Shown: positions 22,212 through 34,749 of the stretch, piece after piece
Layout of the letters: the number at the start of each line of letters is the position of its first letter
Numbering within the stretch: position 1 is the first letter of the stretch
DNA from: Limnanthes douglasii subsp. nivea
Taxonomy: Eukaryota > Streptophyta > Magnoliopsida > Brassicales > Limnanthaceae
DNA: 64,000 bases
NCBI GenBank assembly: GCA_036936605.1
Contig: JAUPFV010000004.1
Span: 288,218,009 to 288,282,008 of the forward strand
Reading direction: 5' to 3'
The notes under the pieces: model-generated
Told to the model about the DNA's origin: nothing
What the model saw: only the letters and a program-made list of their open reading frames with translations
The model's database searches: none
Program-made: the position numbers and the translations under genes

Positions 22212-22422
22212 AAATGCAATATGTTTGAGATACCACGCCAAATTTTGACAGTGGTTATGTGATATGTGTTTGTAATGAAACTTACATTAAACTTAAAATC
22301 GTCAAACACCTTTGTATGAAATCGTCAAACACCTTAAACTACATTATATCAAAATTACATATGTTACAGTAGATGTTAGGAAAACTAACTAACTTAAACT
22401 ACAAATGTTGCACAAAAACATT

Positions 22423-25400
22423 TCAAACATTTGAAACGTCGTCGTCTCTAGTCAAATCTGTGACATGGGGTTTCTCGTTCAAGTTGATTTTCCTTGCGGG
22501 CATTATCTGTGTAAATTTGTTCAACCGCCGGTAGTATGGATGCGCCCATTGATTCGCTTCTTCGGTTGCGTAAGCGGCCCAACACGGGTATAATGGAGGC
22601 AACGGTCCATCGGGTGGAGTAGTAATCTACAAGGAAATAAAATAAACGAATGCATTAGTAATGATAGCGTAAGAAATTTTGATTGGAAACGAAATATACT
22701 TACATTAACAAAGTGACATCCATGCACGAAAGCTATCCCAACTTCTATGATCGTCGAATTGTTCACGGGTGGCTTTCCACGTATTGGTAGATACGTTAAC
22801 GAGGCTGCTTGCGATACATGGTATACCATGCATTGATACCTTGTCGCGATGACTAGTCCAATGTCCGGAAATGTCATCCAATAGTGGCTACTAGGATTGG
22901 GCTTGAAGTAATTTAACCTTTGTATCAAATCGCCAAACACCTTCTCCGAACCATATACATCCAACCAACATGCACGGTTATCCCGCAACTCATTCAACAA
23001 CTCGCGTCTAACATCCTCCCATCTATCTTCGTCGTTGTATATTGAATGCGCTACGGAACGATATCCGCATTGTCCGTCCGGAAGAACGTCAACTAATTTT
23101 AAAATGTAAGTGTGTAGAAAGGCCGGGATGCAATCCGGATATAACGTTAACTTCCCATCCTTAACAATTTTCTTAGGCCTTCCAACCTTCTTTTTTGCTA
23201 ATGGAGGTTTGGGTGGTACGATGGGAACCACTTTGGATGCGGCCGTGCTCCCTAACGTGTTTACGGGTGTACTACCTACCGAGTTAGCCGGAGTACTAGC
23301 ACTAGCGGTTTGTTCAATGGGATATTCCCACGAACTAGGGTTCCGTTTAGTCGATTTATCAACGCCTCCCTTTGGTCTACCCTTAGCTCTAACCGCTTCT
23401 TTAGGATCTTGAATATGACTTGTCTCGGGCATCAATATTTGCATTACCCTATTGATAATGTGGTCTTGTTGGTCGGGGCGGAAACTACGAATGGAGTTGT
23501 CAAATAAGGAAATCTTTTTTTGCAATTCCTCTTCGCGAGAGGTAGGATCCCTGTGCACAATATCTAATCTTTTCCAAAAAATATCCACATCTTCTAAAGG
23601 GATGCACCTACCTTCTCTAGCTATAAAGGCAATTTCACATGCACAAGGTAAACTATGTGTTTTCCTAAGGAAACAACCTCCACATGCCACCCGATCTACT
23701 CCTATATTCCGAGCACGTACAATAGCAACCGTCAGTATCTTTAGCCCCGCATGTGACACATAACCTTTAAGATTTTTGGTCAAAACACCATCGAAGCCGG
23801 GAATTGATCTAAACTTACTTCGCTCGAATGATTCGACGATACCCGCATGCTGCTTCGTTAACAAGTTATGAACTTTTTCCCAAAAAGTCTCAAAGTTGCA
23901 TTGATTCGTCCCAAGATATTTTTTTAGGGACGAGTGTGCACCCTCCGCCCTACATAGTACAAGTAATAAATTATCAACTTATTTGAACTTAAATAAAATA
24001 ACTCAACGAAAAGTAGGATACATGGACTAACCTATTTGTAGTTGTTTGGCCATAATGCTTAATCGTGTTCGTTTTGTACGCAAAGAACTTGTCAGCATAT
24101 TTTGTTATCCACGAGTCCATAACGTACGCAAAACACTCCAGTTTAGATGCGAACATCTCCTTAAGTGTATCCAGATTCTTTTGGTAACTCTCAAACGTGT
24201 TCGCTTCCGCAACGTAGCCGTAAATTCAACAAATTGTTTCGCTACTGCATCATCGTGCAATATCTTCCGAACCGCCCCAAGAATGTTCTTACTAATGTGC
24301 CACGTGCATAACAAATGGTGCGTTTCGGGAAAAATTCTATCAACCGCACGCATGAGAGCTAACTCCCGATCGGTAACAATAATGGATGGAAATGCGCAAA
24401 CGCTATACATCATCAAACCACGAAGAGTTTCCAAAGCCCATACGTAGTTTCCAATCTTCTCTCTGCTCATAAATACGTACGCAACGGTAAATATGATGGA
24501 AGTGGACGTTAAACCGACAACCTCTAACAACGGCATCTTATACCCAGTCGTCTTGTACGTACAATCCATGAATAACACGTTCGGGAATGTACGTAATAAG
24601 TCTATGCTAGTAGGATGTGCGAAGAAAAAGTCAGTGATCACCTTTGTATCATCTTTCAAACGCTTCCACGTCGAGTATCCATTCTCCTTCAACTTCGTCA
24701 ATAGATATTGCATTTGGGTTTGTACCCCGTGTTCAGCGTCCCGATGTTTTTGGCGGACATTGTAGATTGCACGCATGTTCAAAATGTTTTCTGGATATTG
24801 GTGCTTCAAACCACTGTATATCTCCCTAGGGCGCGAACCTAGGTGAGACAAACTACGAACTAGTTCCTCTTCGTCCAGTTTTAGCCTACAAGCGCGGGAA
24901 TGACCGTCTAGGCGAACGTAGGGTTCATGATTGTGAGTACCGTTTATCACCTCCAAACGCCATTTCATGGCTAGTACGTCGATCGGATGACCTTTTAGCG
25001 CAAACGGACAATTACATTTCTTCGTCGATGTCTTCCTCTTTTTCAAAGTTTCCGGCTTTGCCTTTGATACGTATACACCTTATCGCTCGCAAACGTACTC
25101 TAACCTAGGAGTCCTTCCCCATTTCCCACTATCGTAGAGTTTTCTTATTGTGACAAACTTGATCTTCTTTGATTAAATCTCCACGAAAGCATCTAATTCG
25201 TCTTTAGTGAATAATCTATCCGTGTTGAATATTTTATTGTAATCGGCATCCATAAATGGAGGTTGGGCAGGTTCCTCCTGCAAAATATACAATCGAAAAG
25301 TATGAGTTTATATATACAAGTTGCCGCACGAGACATGTCTCAAGTGCCGTCGCAGGCCCAAAATGAGACGAGGCCCAAATGGCGTCTCATTTTGGGCCTG

Positions 25401-25679
25401 CGACAGATTCTTTCTGTCTCAAAAACTAGGCCAAACTTTTTGCCTAGCGTCGCAGGCCCAAAATGAGACGCTCTTTTGTATCCGTCTCATTTTGGGCCTG
25501 CGACGGTTATTCAGGCCTGTCGCCCGCTGTTCGTGCGATGACGATGCTGTTCATCGCACGAACAGCGTGCTACAGGCCTGAATAACGAATAAATGAATTT
25601 TGGTTCTTACCTCCATCCGGTAAGCTTCCTCCTCGTTCAGTAAGTCTTCCAGAGAAATGCCCATCTCTTCGTTGTCCAT
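22423..25679 (-). pseudogene. MULE transposase (FAR1-type) fused to a C-terminal OTU cysteine protease domain
   Basis: Four exons on the minus strand: 25611-25679, 24032-25277, 22704-23949 and 22423-22626, all with GT-AG borders. Exon 2 has a WRKY-GCM1/FAR1-like zinc region (KCNCPF...GTHNHEP) and the DDE core: FMDCTYKTTGYKMPLLEVVG, IIVTDRELALMRAV, LLCTWHISKNI. The third acidic residue is in RAEGAHSSLKKYL at the exon 2/3 junction. Exon 3 adds a SWIM-like Cys/His cluster (HSLPCACEI), a KKKVGRPKK hook and an OTU domain with DGQCGYRS (nucleophile Cys) and FVHGCHFVN (His). Two in-frame stops lie near the start of exon 2 (about 25190 and 25085), and a frameshift near 24190 falls after the DDE core. 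The OTU half itself is open. Confidence 0.85.
25349..25586. repeat. Hairpin block 3 of MULE-B, inside the first transposase intron
   Basis: Two units 100 bases apart (25349-25404 and 25449-25504) with the same 22-base arms as block 2. The second has an unrelated loop (CTCTTTTGTATC) but perfect arms. Next comes a larger stem at 25506-25586: arms GTTATTCAGGCCTGT and CGCTGTTCGTGCGATGA, both perfectly paired with the downstream half. Confidence 0.93.
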
Positions 25680-25917
25680 AGATACTCCGATTCAAGATTT
25701 TTCGAAGTGGATTTGATGGGTTTGGGTAAAAAACGCTAACTTTTCGATTTAATGGGTTTAGATTAGTAGATGTTAGTACAAAGCTTGTAGATCTAGTGTA
25801 TTACGTATAGATTTAAGTGTTTCGGCCGATTTGGAGACTAAATGACATCAATGTAAAAATCTAGAGAGAAGAAGGACAATTTTAGAATTTCAACTTTGAG
25901 TTTGAAAAAAAAAGAGT

Positions 25918-25962
25918 AGGGTGAGAGATCTATCAAAATGTGTAACATTTCTAGCCTGGCCA
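25918..25962 (-). repeat. Right terminal inverted repeat of MULE-B
   Basis: On the minus strand it starts TGGCCAGGCTAGAAATGTTA and continues CACATTTTGATAGATCTCTC. It pairs with 16996-17040. Confidence 0.88.
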
Positions 25963-26174
25963 CACCATTTATCATAAACCTCCATCTATCCATTGGTCTG
26001 GCTTGGCAGTGGCAACGGGTAAATTCATCAGAAACTCACAACTTTAAATGGTTTAACGAGGGTTTAAGGCGGCCCCTACTATACCCTACTCTCATCACTT
26101 TCTTGCACAACAATTCCTCTGCTCGATCACTTCTCATTTAGTTTACACAAACAAAAACACCTCTTACTAATTTG
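25963..26174 (+). promoter_or_regulatory. Short 5' region of RPOT next to the MULE-B end
   Basis: Only about 212 bases separate the MULE-B end from the first RPOT AUG. No strong TATA box is seen (TTTAAATGG near 26043 is weak), as is common for housekeeping genes. CT-rich leader sequence occupies 26090-26160. Transcription may start in this interval or use element sequence. Confidence 0.4.
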
Positions 26175-29100
26175 ATGTTCAGTTCTAAAACCCCAAATAA
26201 TTTCGATCATCATTCGATTCTATTCGATAAACCCACAATCATCCGCCAAAACCCGGTTAACATTTCCACCGTTATGTGGAGAAACATAGCCAAACTAGCC
26301 GTCTCAAGATCTTTTTCTACTCCACGAGGTTCGCTTCATTCACAGTGTTCGTCTTGCTTCCCCAGAACTCCTCAAATTTCCATTTCTGCGGAAAAACTCA
26401 GTGCCAGTTTAACTTTAGGGTTTAAGGAAATGGGTTTCTGTCGAATCGAACAAATTCCAATAAACAAAGCCAGTTTTGGGTTGTTGAAGAAAAAAGATGT
26501 TGTTTTTAATGGGGTTGTCACAAGAGGGTACGCGAGTGTAGCAGAAGCCGTTTCGTCCTCGACGGACGCTGAGGAAGAAGTGAGAGTTGTTATTGATGAA
26601 GTGCATGAATTGTTAGAGGAGATAAAGAAGGAAGAGAAGAAAGAACAGAACTATAATCGTCGAATGAAGCAGCAAGAAGACAGAGGAATGAGTCAAGAGA
26701 GATATAGGTTTCTTAAAAGAAGACAGGTTAAAATCGAGACGGAGGCGTGGGAGAACGCGGTGACCGAGTATAAGGAGCTTTTGATGGATATGTGTGAGCA
26801 TAAACTTGCACCCAATTTGCCGTATATGAAATCTTTGTTTCTCGGTTGGTTTGAGCCTCTACATGAGGCTATTGTGAAAGAGCAGGAGTTATATAGGCAA
26901 GGGAAGATCAGAACTGCTTATGCACAGTATTTAGATATGTTGCCTGCAGATATGATGGCTGTTATCACAATGCATAAGTTGATGGCGCTGTTGATGACAT
27001 CTACAGGCGACAATGGTTGTGCGAGAGTTGTGCACGCTGCTCTTACAGTTGCTGATGCCATTGAGCAGGAGGTCGGTGAGACTGCTACTGCATTACTTGA
27101 ATTATTTTGTGTTGTTCACTTCATACATATATTGTAGTTGGATGTTACTGTCAACCAAAGACTTAGCTATGCATATATACCCCGGTTTCTTCAAAATCCT
27201 ATCAAGAATTAAGTGTCTTGGAAGTATTTTTTATCATTTACGAGATATAAAAATCATCTTTTGAGTAGTTTGTCTTTCATTGCAGACCAGGTTGGACTTT
27301 TTTATATGATACTTTTTATTGTTTAAACATGGTTTGATTGAACCTATACATGATGGTTATTGTGGATGTGATGCTAAGTTAGATAACAAGCAAATACTAT
27401 TAACACTGAAGTTTGGATTAAGTGGAAGATGAGAATCTACCTCAAGACAAAAGTATCTTTACGAAAGTAACTGGTTCGAATGTGTTATGACGAGAGACTT
27501 TAGGTGTCTAGTCTGTACTAATTGAACAAATTTAAGAAAGAATATCGTGCAGTATTTTGATTTCAGATTCCTCATTAAGTGTTTATTCTCTGCTTATTTT
27601 TCCGATGTTTCGGTTCTAAAACTTTTGGTGCCATGTTATATCTCTCAGTCATCATTTTCCGTTGTTTGCTCCTTTTCTACCGAACTATTATTGTAGCATT
27701 CTCTAGTGATGCCTTTATTAATTTTGTTTCTCTGTTTTCATGTTTGGGAGAATGGTGGGATCATGTATAGTAACACACTCTCATAACGACACAGTCGGTC
27801 TTGTTCCTGCCTCTCTTTACAAAATAACTTTAGGGCTACATACTAACATGTTGCTTCAATGTGTTAGATTAGAATACACAACTTCCTGGAGAAAACAAAG
27901 AAGAAAAAAAACGGTAAAGATAAGGGAGACGAAGAAGGTAAAACTGATGCATCGATGAAGGAGGGAGATAGGTTAAGAAAAAAGGTTACTGATTTGATAA
28001 AGAAACAGAAGCTGCCAGCTGTGAAGCGTATCATGAATGAACATGATAACTCGAAACCATGGAGCCAGGAAGTCAAGGCTAAGGTTTGTTTAATATAATG
28101 TATAGTAAAGCTCAGAATACCTTGAACATTTACCTTTTTTTTCAAATACTGAGCTCTACTCTTGTATTTCCCAGGTTGGAAGCAGACTTATCGAAATATT
28201 GCTACAAACAGCTTATATACAGCCTCCAGTTGATGGGATAGCTGATGCTCCACCTGATGTCCGGCCTGCTTTTGTACATACATTCAGAACCTCAAGATAT
28301 AAGTGAGGTTTCTCTTCTCTTACATTCTAATATTATAGGTTGATAACCCAGACTTTTCACTTTAACCTGGCCTTTTTTGTTTTTTATTCAGGAAAATGAC
28401 CAAAAGATATGGTGTTATTCAGTGTGATCCTCTGGTCCTCAAAGGTCTAGATAGATCTGTGAGTGATTTTTTTATAGTTTTTGGTTTTCTAAAATGCAAC
28501 TATTTTCATTTCTGTTTAAAATTATAAGTACAGGTGCATGTCTAAGGTTTGTTTATGTGTTTCAGTTATCTAGTAAGTAAAGTGATGAACTAGTCCACAT
28601 TTATAGTCGGTCTGCAGTTGATTAGTAATTGTGTGAAACTTGTAGATATATAAAAAGCTAAGACTATTGGCTGAGATGAGAAGTTCACTATGTTGCTTGT
28701 TTCTTTTCTCTCGAATAAATAGTCGTTGACAACTTGTTTTTCTTAAACAGGCAAGGCACATGGTAATTCCTTATATGCCAATGCTGGTGCCGCCAGTCAA
28801 GTGGACAGGGTATGTAATTCTTGTTAATATTCTGCCTTCGTTCATTTGATTTCCAATGTTAAGATTTCATGTTTTGGTTTATGACTTAGCTTATTCAGCA
28901 AGCATAGAAGTCCCATTATTTTTGGCATAGATATTCTACCATCAACATTACTATCTGTTAGTGGTAATATAAGAGGTAAAACTAAAATTTCAGAAAGGCT
29001 GGTAGATCATGCTGACATTGTAATTTATACAATTGATCCCATCTGCATATTTGCACGTGTGACCGATTGCACTTTGCAGCGGTTCCATATAATAATCTTT

Positions 29101-32100
29101 TTGGCGAACAATTAAAGTACAAATATGGTGGTTATATACTGTCTTGTTAGTTGAATATTTTTGCATCTCACGAAAGTGTGACCCTGAAGAATGTCATAAT
29201 AATGTTTGCCTTGCTCTTGGTGCCTTTCTTTCCCGTTGTTAAGGAACTGTTATCAAGTTAAACAGAACATAAACATTGTCCTTAGACACATTAACTATAT
29301 AATTCTCTTCGCGGGGGTCTAAGTTACTCCAAAGTGCAAGGTCAAGAATGTGACTGTAAACCTGTATATGATTAGATTACAGAAGTCATACTTTCGAACT
29401 GAATTTCGGTTTATCTCTTAGGTTTATAAGTTCAATCTGCTTCACCAAGATTTTTGTGTAAAGAAACTGTTAGACTATGTTTTGTTCCACTCGCATTGTT
29501 AATGTGATTTGATTTTGTTTCGATCGTTTTTGCAGCTACGACAAAGGAGCCTACTTGTACTTACCATCTTATGTCATGCGAATACACGGAGCTAAACAAC
29601 AAAGGGAAGCAATTAGGAGGGTTCCCAGGATGCAACTTGAACAAGTCTTTGAGGTTTGCGAAAAGCATTTATAGCATTGTTATCTATATCATGTAATCCT
29701 ATCTAGGCTTAATAATGAGAACGCTTGTGGCTATACATTTATCTCCATGACTTCTGTATTTTCATATATAATCTTCCAGGCCCTGGATACACTTGGAAGT
29801 ACAAAGTGGAGGGTAAACAAGAGAGTTCTTAACATTGTTGATAGAATATGGAATAGTGGAGGCTGTCTTGCTGATTTGGTCGACCGCAGTGATGTAATTT
29901 ATCTCTTCTCTTTTATACGTGTTAATCTTATTGTAATTTTCCAGGATGAAGTAGCTGTCTTTTATAAACATTGAAAAAGATTTGTCCTTGCAGGTTGCTT
30001 TGCCTGAAAAGCCAGATACTGAAGATGAAGCACTCTTAAAGAAATGGAAGTGGAAAGACAGAGCTGTTAAGAAGGAGAACAGGGAGAGACATTCTCAGCG
30101 GTGTGACACGGAACTAAAACTTGCTGTGAGATATCTCCTTTAGTATGGCAGTGAGGACGTAAATCTTTTTAGTGTATTCATTCTAATTTTGTGTAATGTC
30201 GAGCAGGTAGCACGAAAAATGAAAGATGAGGATGGTTTTTATTTCCCACACAATGTTGACTTTCGTGGACGTGCGTACCCCATGCACCCGTATTTAAATC
30301 ATCTCGGTTCAGATCTGTGCCGAGGTATTTTGGAGTTTGCATACGGACGCCCACTTGGCAAGTCAGGATTGCATTGGCTGAAGATCCACATAGCAAATTT
30401 ATTTGCTGGAGGTGTAGACAAATTGTCTCATGAGGGGAGGTTAGCTTTTGCTGAAAACAATTTGGAAAACATCTACGATTCGGCAGACAGACCACTTGAA
30501 GGCAATAGATGGTGGTTGAAAGCAGAAGATCCATTTCAGTGCTTGGCCGCGTGCATTAGTCTTACAGAAGCGCTCAGAAGTTCATCTCCTGAGGCTTTTA
30601 TTTCACATGTTCCCGTTCATCAGGTACCTTCTTTAATAGGTCAATGAATTAGGCTTAGTTTGATATATGAATCTGTTTAGTATGTGCCTTCATACTAGGA
30701 TAAGTCTTAGAATTACAAAGGCATGGTTTGCCAATGCTCACATTTATTCACATCTATTCACATCTCAATATGGCTAAGTTGGACTTCTTCAACGTGAAGG
30801 TCAAGATGTGAGTATTATAATTGTTACATCTGCTTGTACTTGCTCTGTGTTTAGAAGTGATTTCCTCTGTGATATGGCTTCTTTGTCTTTTCTAATTCTA
30901 TTGTTGAGCACTACCTTACATTTGGTTCTCTGTAGGATGGTTCCTGTAATGGTTTGCAACATTATGCTGCACTGGGAAGAGACAAGGTAGTTCATTTTCT
31001 GCACTTCACAGTCACTACTGTTTATTATTTAAGGTTATAATTTGCTCATTGAGAGTTTCTTTACAGCCTGGAGCAGATGCTGTCAATCTTGTTGCAGGCG
31101 AGAAGCCTGCAGATGTTTATTCGGGAATAGCTGCTAGGTAAGCTATATTTCTAACTCTGATGGCAACTCTAGATGATGGATTTTGCTTCTTCATTCTGGG
31201 ATTCCCTATAGCTCATTGTTTGCTCTCTCTTCAAGTAAAAGACGAATGTGGTAATAGTTCGCATTACACCAAGCTGATAAAAATTAAGTTCTTTAAAAGC
31301 ACATAGTAAATTGTTTGGTATCAACATAGAGGTGTTAAATTTGATAGTGTATTTTACAAATCTAGTAAGAAAAAATACGTTTTGATTTTCAATATAGAAA
31401 TGTTAAATTTGGTAGTGTAATTCCTATTGAACCTTTATATTCCATATACTTATTAAGGGTTCATTAATCCATGTTCAAGATATGTGATAAAACCAAATCA
31501 CTTTCAGTAACAAGCTTGTCTCAGGTGAGAGTTTATAGACTTTCAAATCCATCATCATTGAAAAGATGTATGTATGGAGGATATTTAGCAACGGCTTTTT
31601 CATGAGCGCATGGATAAAGTAACAAGTCCAAGTTTTTTGAGTTCCTTGGAGAAATTGACTAGTAGTGTCTTCCTTCATTTGCTATATGAACTGAACCAGA
31701 AGTCCTTCATGGATGAATAATGTCCATAATGTATTTCATAATTATATTATCATGCAAAGATGCCTTGTTGTATCATATTATAGATATAGTTATACAAAAC
31801 TGTAAAGTATCATTTCAGTACTAAAAAGCTAAAACGGTTGGCTTTGGTGTTGTCAATTGCTAATTAATACTCCACACAGGATAAATAAGATCGTCTAAAA
31901 AGTCTTTGTTGTTTCTGTCGCATTTAATGTATGTTGAGACATGTGGAATTCTTGCTTTGTTTAATTAATCAATATCATGTTTGCCGTGCAGGGTGCTTCA
32001 GATCATGCGAAAGGATGCAGAGATGGATCCAGAAGATTTTCCCGATGCATTGCGTGCAAGATTTTTAATTAATCAGGTTTTCTTCAAATAATTTTGCACT

Positions 32101-33826
32101 AGGGAAGAATCTGTTGACTTATCGGTGTCCGTTTTGTTTCTGTGGCCGCACGATAGTATGTATCATGTATGAAACCCAACCTCATACATATGATTCTTTT
32201 TATAGACATTCATAAAAGAACTAAGTATTAGAGTGAGCGACAAAAGTGTAGCTTACAGATGATATGCTTAGGAGTGTTATCTGATAATTGGGGCTTAATG
32301 GCTGGACAAATTCTCTAGGTGGATAGAAAACTGGTGAAGCAGACAGTGATGACATCAGTCTATGGTGTAACGTACATAGGTGCCCGAGACCAGATCAAGA
32401 GAAGATTGAAAGAACGAGGCATCTTTACAGATGATGCAGAGCTGTTTGTTGCTTCATGTTATGCTGCAAAGGTAAATACTTGGGTTCAGAAAAATGTGGA
32501 CTGCGAGATTTGTTTCCAGATCTGCCTTAGTTTATTTCATATGTATTCTATATTTAAGGAGACATCCTGGCTGGTTTGCTTGTACAGACAACCTTAACTG
32601 CTTTAGGAGAGATGTTTGAAGCTGCACGTGGCATAATGACATGGCTTGGTGATTGCGCGAAGGTCTAATCTTATTTTCTATACCATTTTATCCTTAATTA
32701 TCTGTATGACTAACCAAACGATGTTGATGTGCATAGATTATCGCGTTAGAGAATGAGCCAGTACGGTGGACAACTCCATTAGGACTTCCTGTTGTTCAAC
32801 CTTATCGCCAATTAGGACGGCAGCTCGTACGTGTTTCTTTTTGGCATACAGGTCCATTCAACACCACTATCACTTTGTGGAAAATGACATAATTTGCTTT
32901 TGTGAAATGAATGCAGATAAAGACTTCCCTTCAGGTTTTATCACTACAGCGTGAAACAGATAAGGTTGGTCAACTGCCAACTTATCTCTCTTGCTTAAAT
33001 TATACATGAATGACCTTGGATGCCAGTAGGAGGATATTTCTACCATTAATTTCAAAAATAGACGGTCTTGGTATACTTTTACCTGTAAATGGTAAGTGCA
33101 TATTTTATCTAGGGATGAGCTAAGACTGTCAACTTTTGAAATTAATAATGAATATATCTTTAGGTCGCACGACGTCGACTGCCATCTAGGTCACACCCAG
33201 AATCATCCATTATTTATTATCTCAGTGTGCTTATTGATGGTTAATTTTGTATGTTAAAGGTGATGGCAAGGCGTCAAAGGACAGCATTTCCACCGAATTT
33301 TGTTCACTCTCTTGATGGATCTCATATGATGATGACTGCGGTTGCTTGCAAAAATGCAGGCTTAACGTTTGCAGGTTTGTTTTTCTACATTTCTAATCCT
33401 CTTTTGCGGTTTTTATATTTTCATTAGGTATATGTTTACATACTTGTTTACTATTGCAGGAGTTCACGACTCATATTGGACGCATGCGTGTGATGTGGAT
33501 GAATTAAACAGAATACTTCGAGAAAAATTTGTCGAACTGTATGAAAAACCAATACTGGAAAATGTAAGCATTTTACCTTCAAATGTTATATCTAAAACAA
33601 ATAATCTTCTGTCTATAAAACTACTTTTTATCTGTTTATTTTAAGCCAGAGTTTTGGCTTAGAAGCTTGGCTCCAAACAACTCTGTAAGTTCTAAAAAAT
33701 CTGTTTGGTCTGCAGCTGTTGGATAGCTTTCAGCAATCTTTCCCGACATTGCAATTCCCTGACTTACCAGAACGGGGAGATTTGGATCTAAGGGAAGTGT
33801 TGGAATCGCCCTATTTCTTCAACTAA
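26175..33826 (+). CDS. RPOT: Phage-type (T7-like) organellar RNA polymerase, 19 exons
   Basis: Single-subunit DNA-directed RNA polymerase of mitochondria (possibly also plastids). Exons: 26175-27071, 27868-28083, 28175-28302, 28392-28458, 28751-28809, 29536-29653, 29780-29893, 29994-30125, 30207-30623, 30936-30986, 31067-31137, 31992-32076, 32319-32471, 32588-32662, 32737-32826, 32917-32964, 33260-33374, 33460-33563, 33716-33826. All join in phase to 1016 residues. Key sites: [10 protein letters not shown] (first catalytic Asp, exon 9), [17 protein letters not shown] (Lys and Tyr, exon 13), [12 protein letters not shown] (exon 17) and [12 protein letters not shown] (second Asp, exon 18); the C-terminus YFFN is typical. 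Intron 1 has an atypical GTCGGT donor. A second in-frame AUG at 26274 ([10 protein letters not shown]) matches the start of Arabidopsis RPOTm and would give 983 residues with a mitochondrial presequence. RPOTm versus RPOTmp cannot be settled here. Confidence 0.95.
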
Positions 33827-34739
33827 TACAATGCAGTTGTTGGCTACCATATTTCCTATAAAGTATTCGCCTTACTACAGAGGTGATTAAAAGCCGATAT
33901 CTATATCGTTGAAGAGACTTGCTGCTTTACGGCTACTGTAAATATACCAAAAGAAAGTCTTTGAAATGAACAAGTCTGTATCTATCATTGCATCATCTCC
34001 TTGAAGGGTTTGCATACCAGATTATTAATCCCCTTTTTGATGACACAAAGAGGAAATTTAGATTCCAGGATTACGTCTTGGAATGCAGTTGAAGAATCTG
34101 CTAGTGTGATTTGCGTCGAGTTCAAGATCCCAAAATTTCTGGCGAGGATGTTCGATAAATGTATTCTATTTTTTCTTCTGTTCAGTGTATAAAGATGACC
34201 TGTTGTTATATGTAATTCTAATGGTTTGACATGAAATACAGTTCTATTCTAATGGTTTGACATGAAATACAGTTCTCAGTAGAGGTGCTATGCGGTCAAA
34301 TAGTTTAGTTCGGATCGAATTCGTCTAAAATTCAATTCCTTTTTGGACTGCCAGTTCTCTCCTGATTTATTATGTAAACTATTTTAAACCCGAAACCAAA
34401 TTATTTTGTTCTTGGCAGAGTCACTGTCACTTTAGTGGCTTCCTATACTATCTAAATGGAAACACGAAATCCTAAGAAATAGGATTTGTTCCTTCACCTT
34501 CATAAATTATTCTGTTCTTGGCAGATTCACTCACTTTAGCCTTCGAAAATGTTAGATCTTCGAAAATGTTCGAAGAGAGAACTCGCAACCGCTACATATT
34601 TAGAGATAATGGATGAGGCTCGACAAATATTCATTAGTAAATTTTATTAGTAAAAAAAAAAGGATTGGAACCTTATTCTATTTTAAATCTTATGCTTATG
34701 TGATTTTGGAGGAATTTTGTACATTTTTTTTAAGCAGAT
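33827..34739 (+). other. RPOT 3' flank, source of a downstream duplication
   Basis: No gene is seen. The first ~670 bases (to about 34500) recur downstream of the RPOT pseudogene at 38644-39400 with indels. A short direct repeat, TTCTAATGGTTTGACATGAA, occurs at about 34217 and 34246. The rest is AT-rich and runs into Gypsy-3. Confidence 0.7.
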
Positions 34740-34749
34740 ATTTACTTAT

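Larger units (their letters stand above)
16996..25962. mobile_element. MULE-B: composite Mutator-like element with PMD, SANT-like and transposase-OTU genes
   Basis: Terminal inverted repeats frame about 9.0 kb. The left one reads GGGCCAGGCTAGAAAT at 16996 and the right one, on the minus strand from 25962, TGGCCAGGCTAGAAAT; both continue with TTACACATTTT and ATAGATCT. Inside are four genes in the order PMD (+), SANT-like 1 (-), SANT-like 2 (+), transposase (-), three blocks of long hairpins, and two minisatellites. The flanks at 16987-16995 and 25963-25971 match at only 6 of 9 positions, so the expected 9-bp target duplication is at best degenerate. The PMD and SANT-like 1 frames are intact, but the transposase is interrupted. 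Confidence 0.85.

Noticed and set aside
21970..22236. Open frames with RRGPNGVSFWACD repeats in the hairpin blocks (also 17443-17652 and 25263-25581)
   Set aside because: They arise on both strands from the palindromic repeat units and have no start context or homologue; they are by-products of repetition.
16996..25962. Convincing 9-bp target duplication for MULE-B
   Set aside because: The best register (16987-16995 versus 25963-25971) matches at only 6 of 9, so it is not claimed.
27579..27958. Small open frames in RPOT introns
   Set aside because: They lie within introns defined by in-phase GT-AG junctions and RPOT conservation; compositions are intronic.
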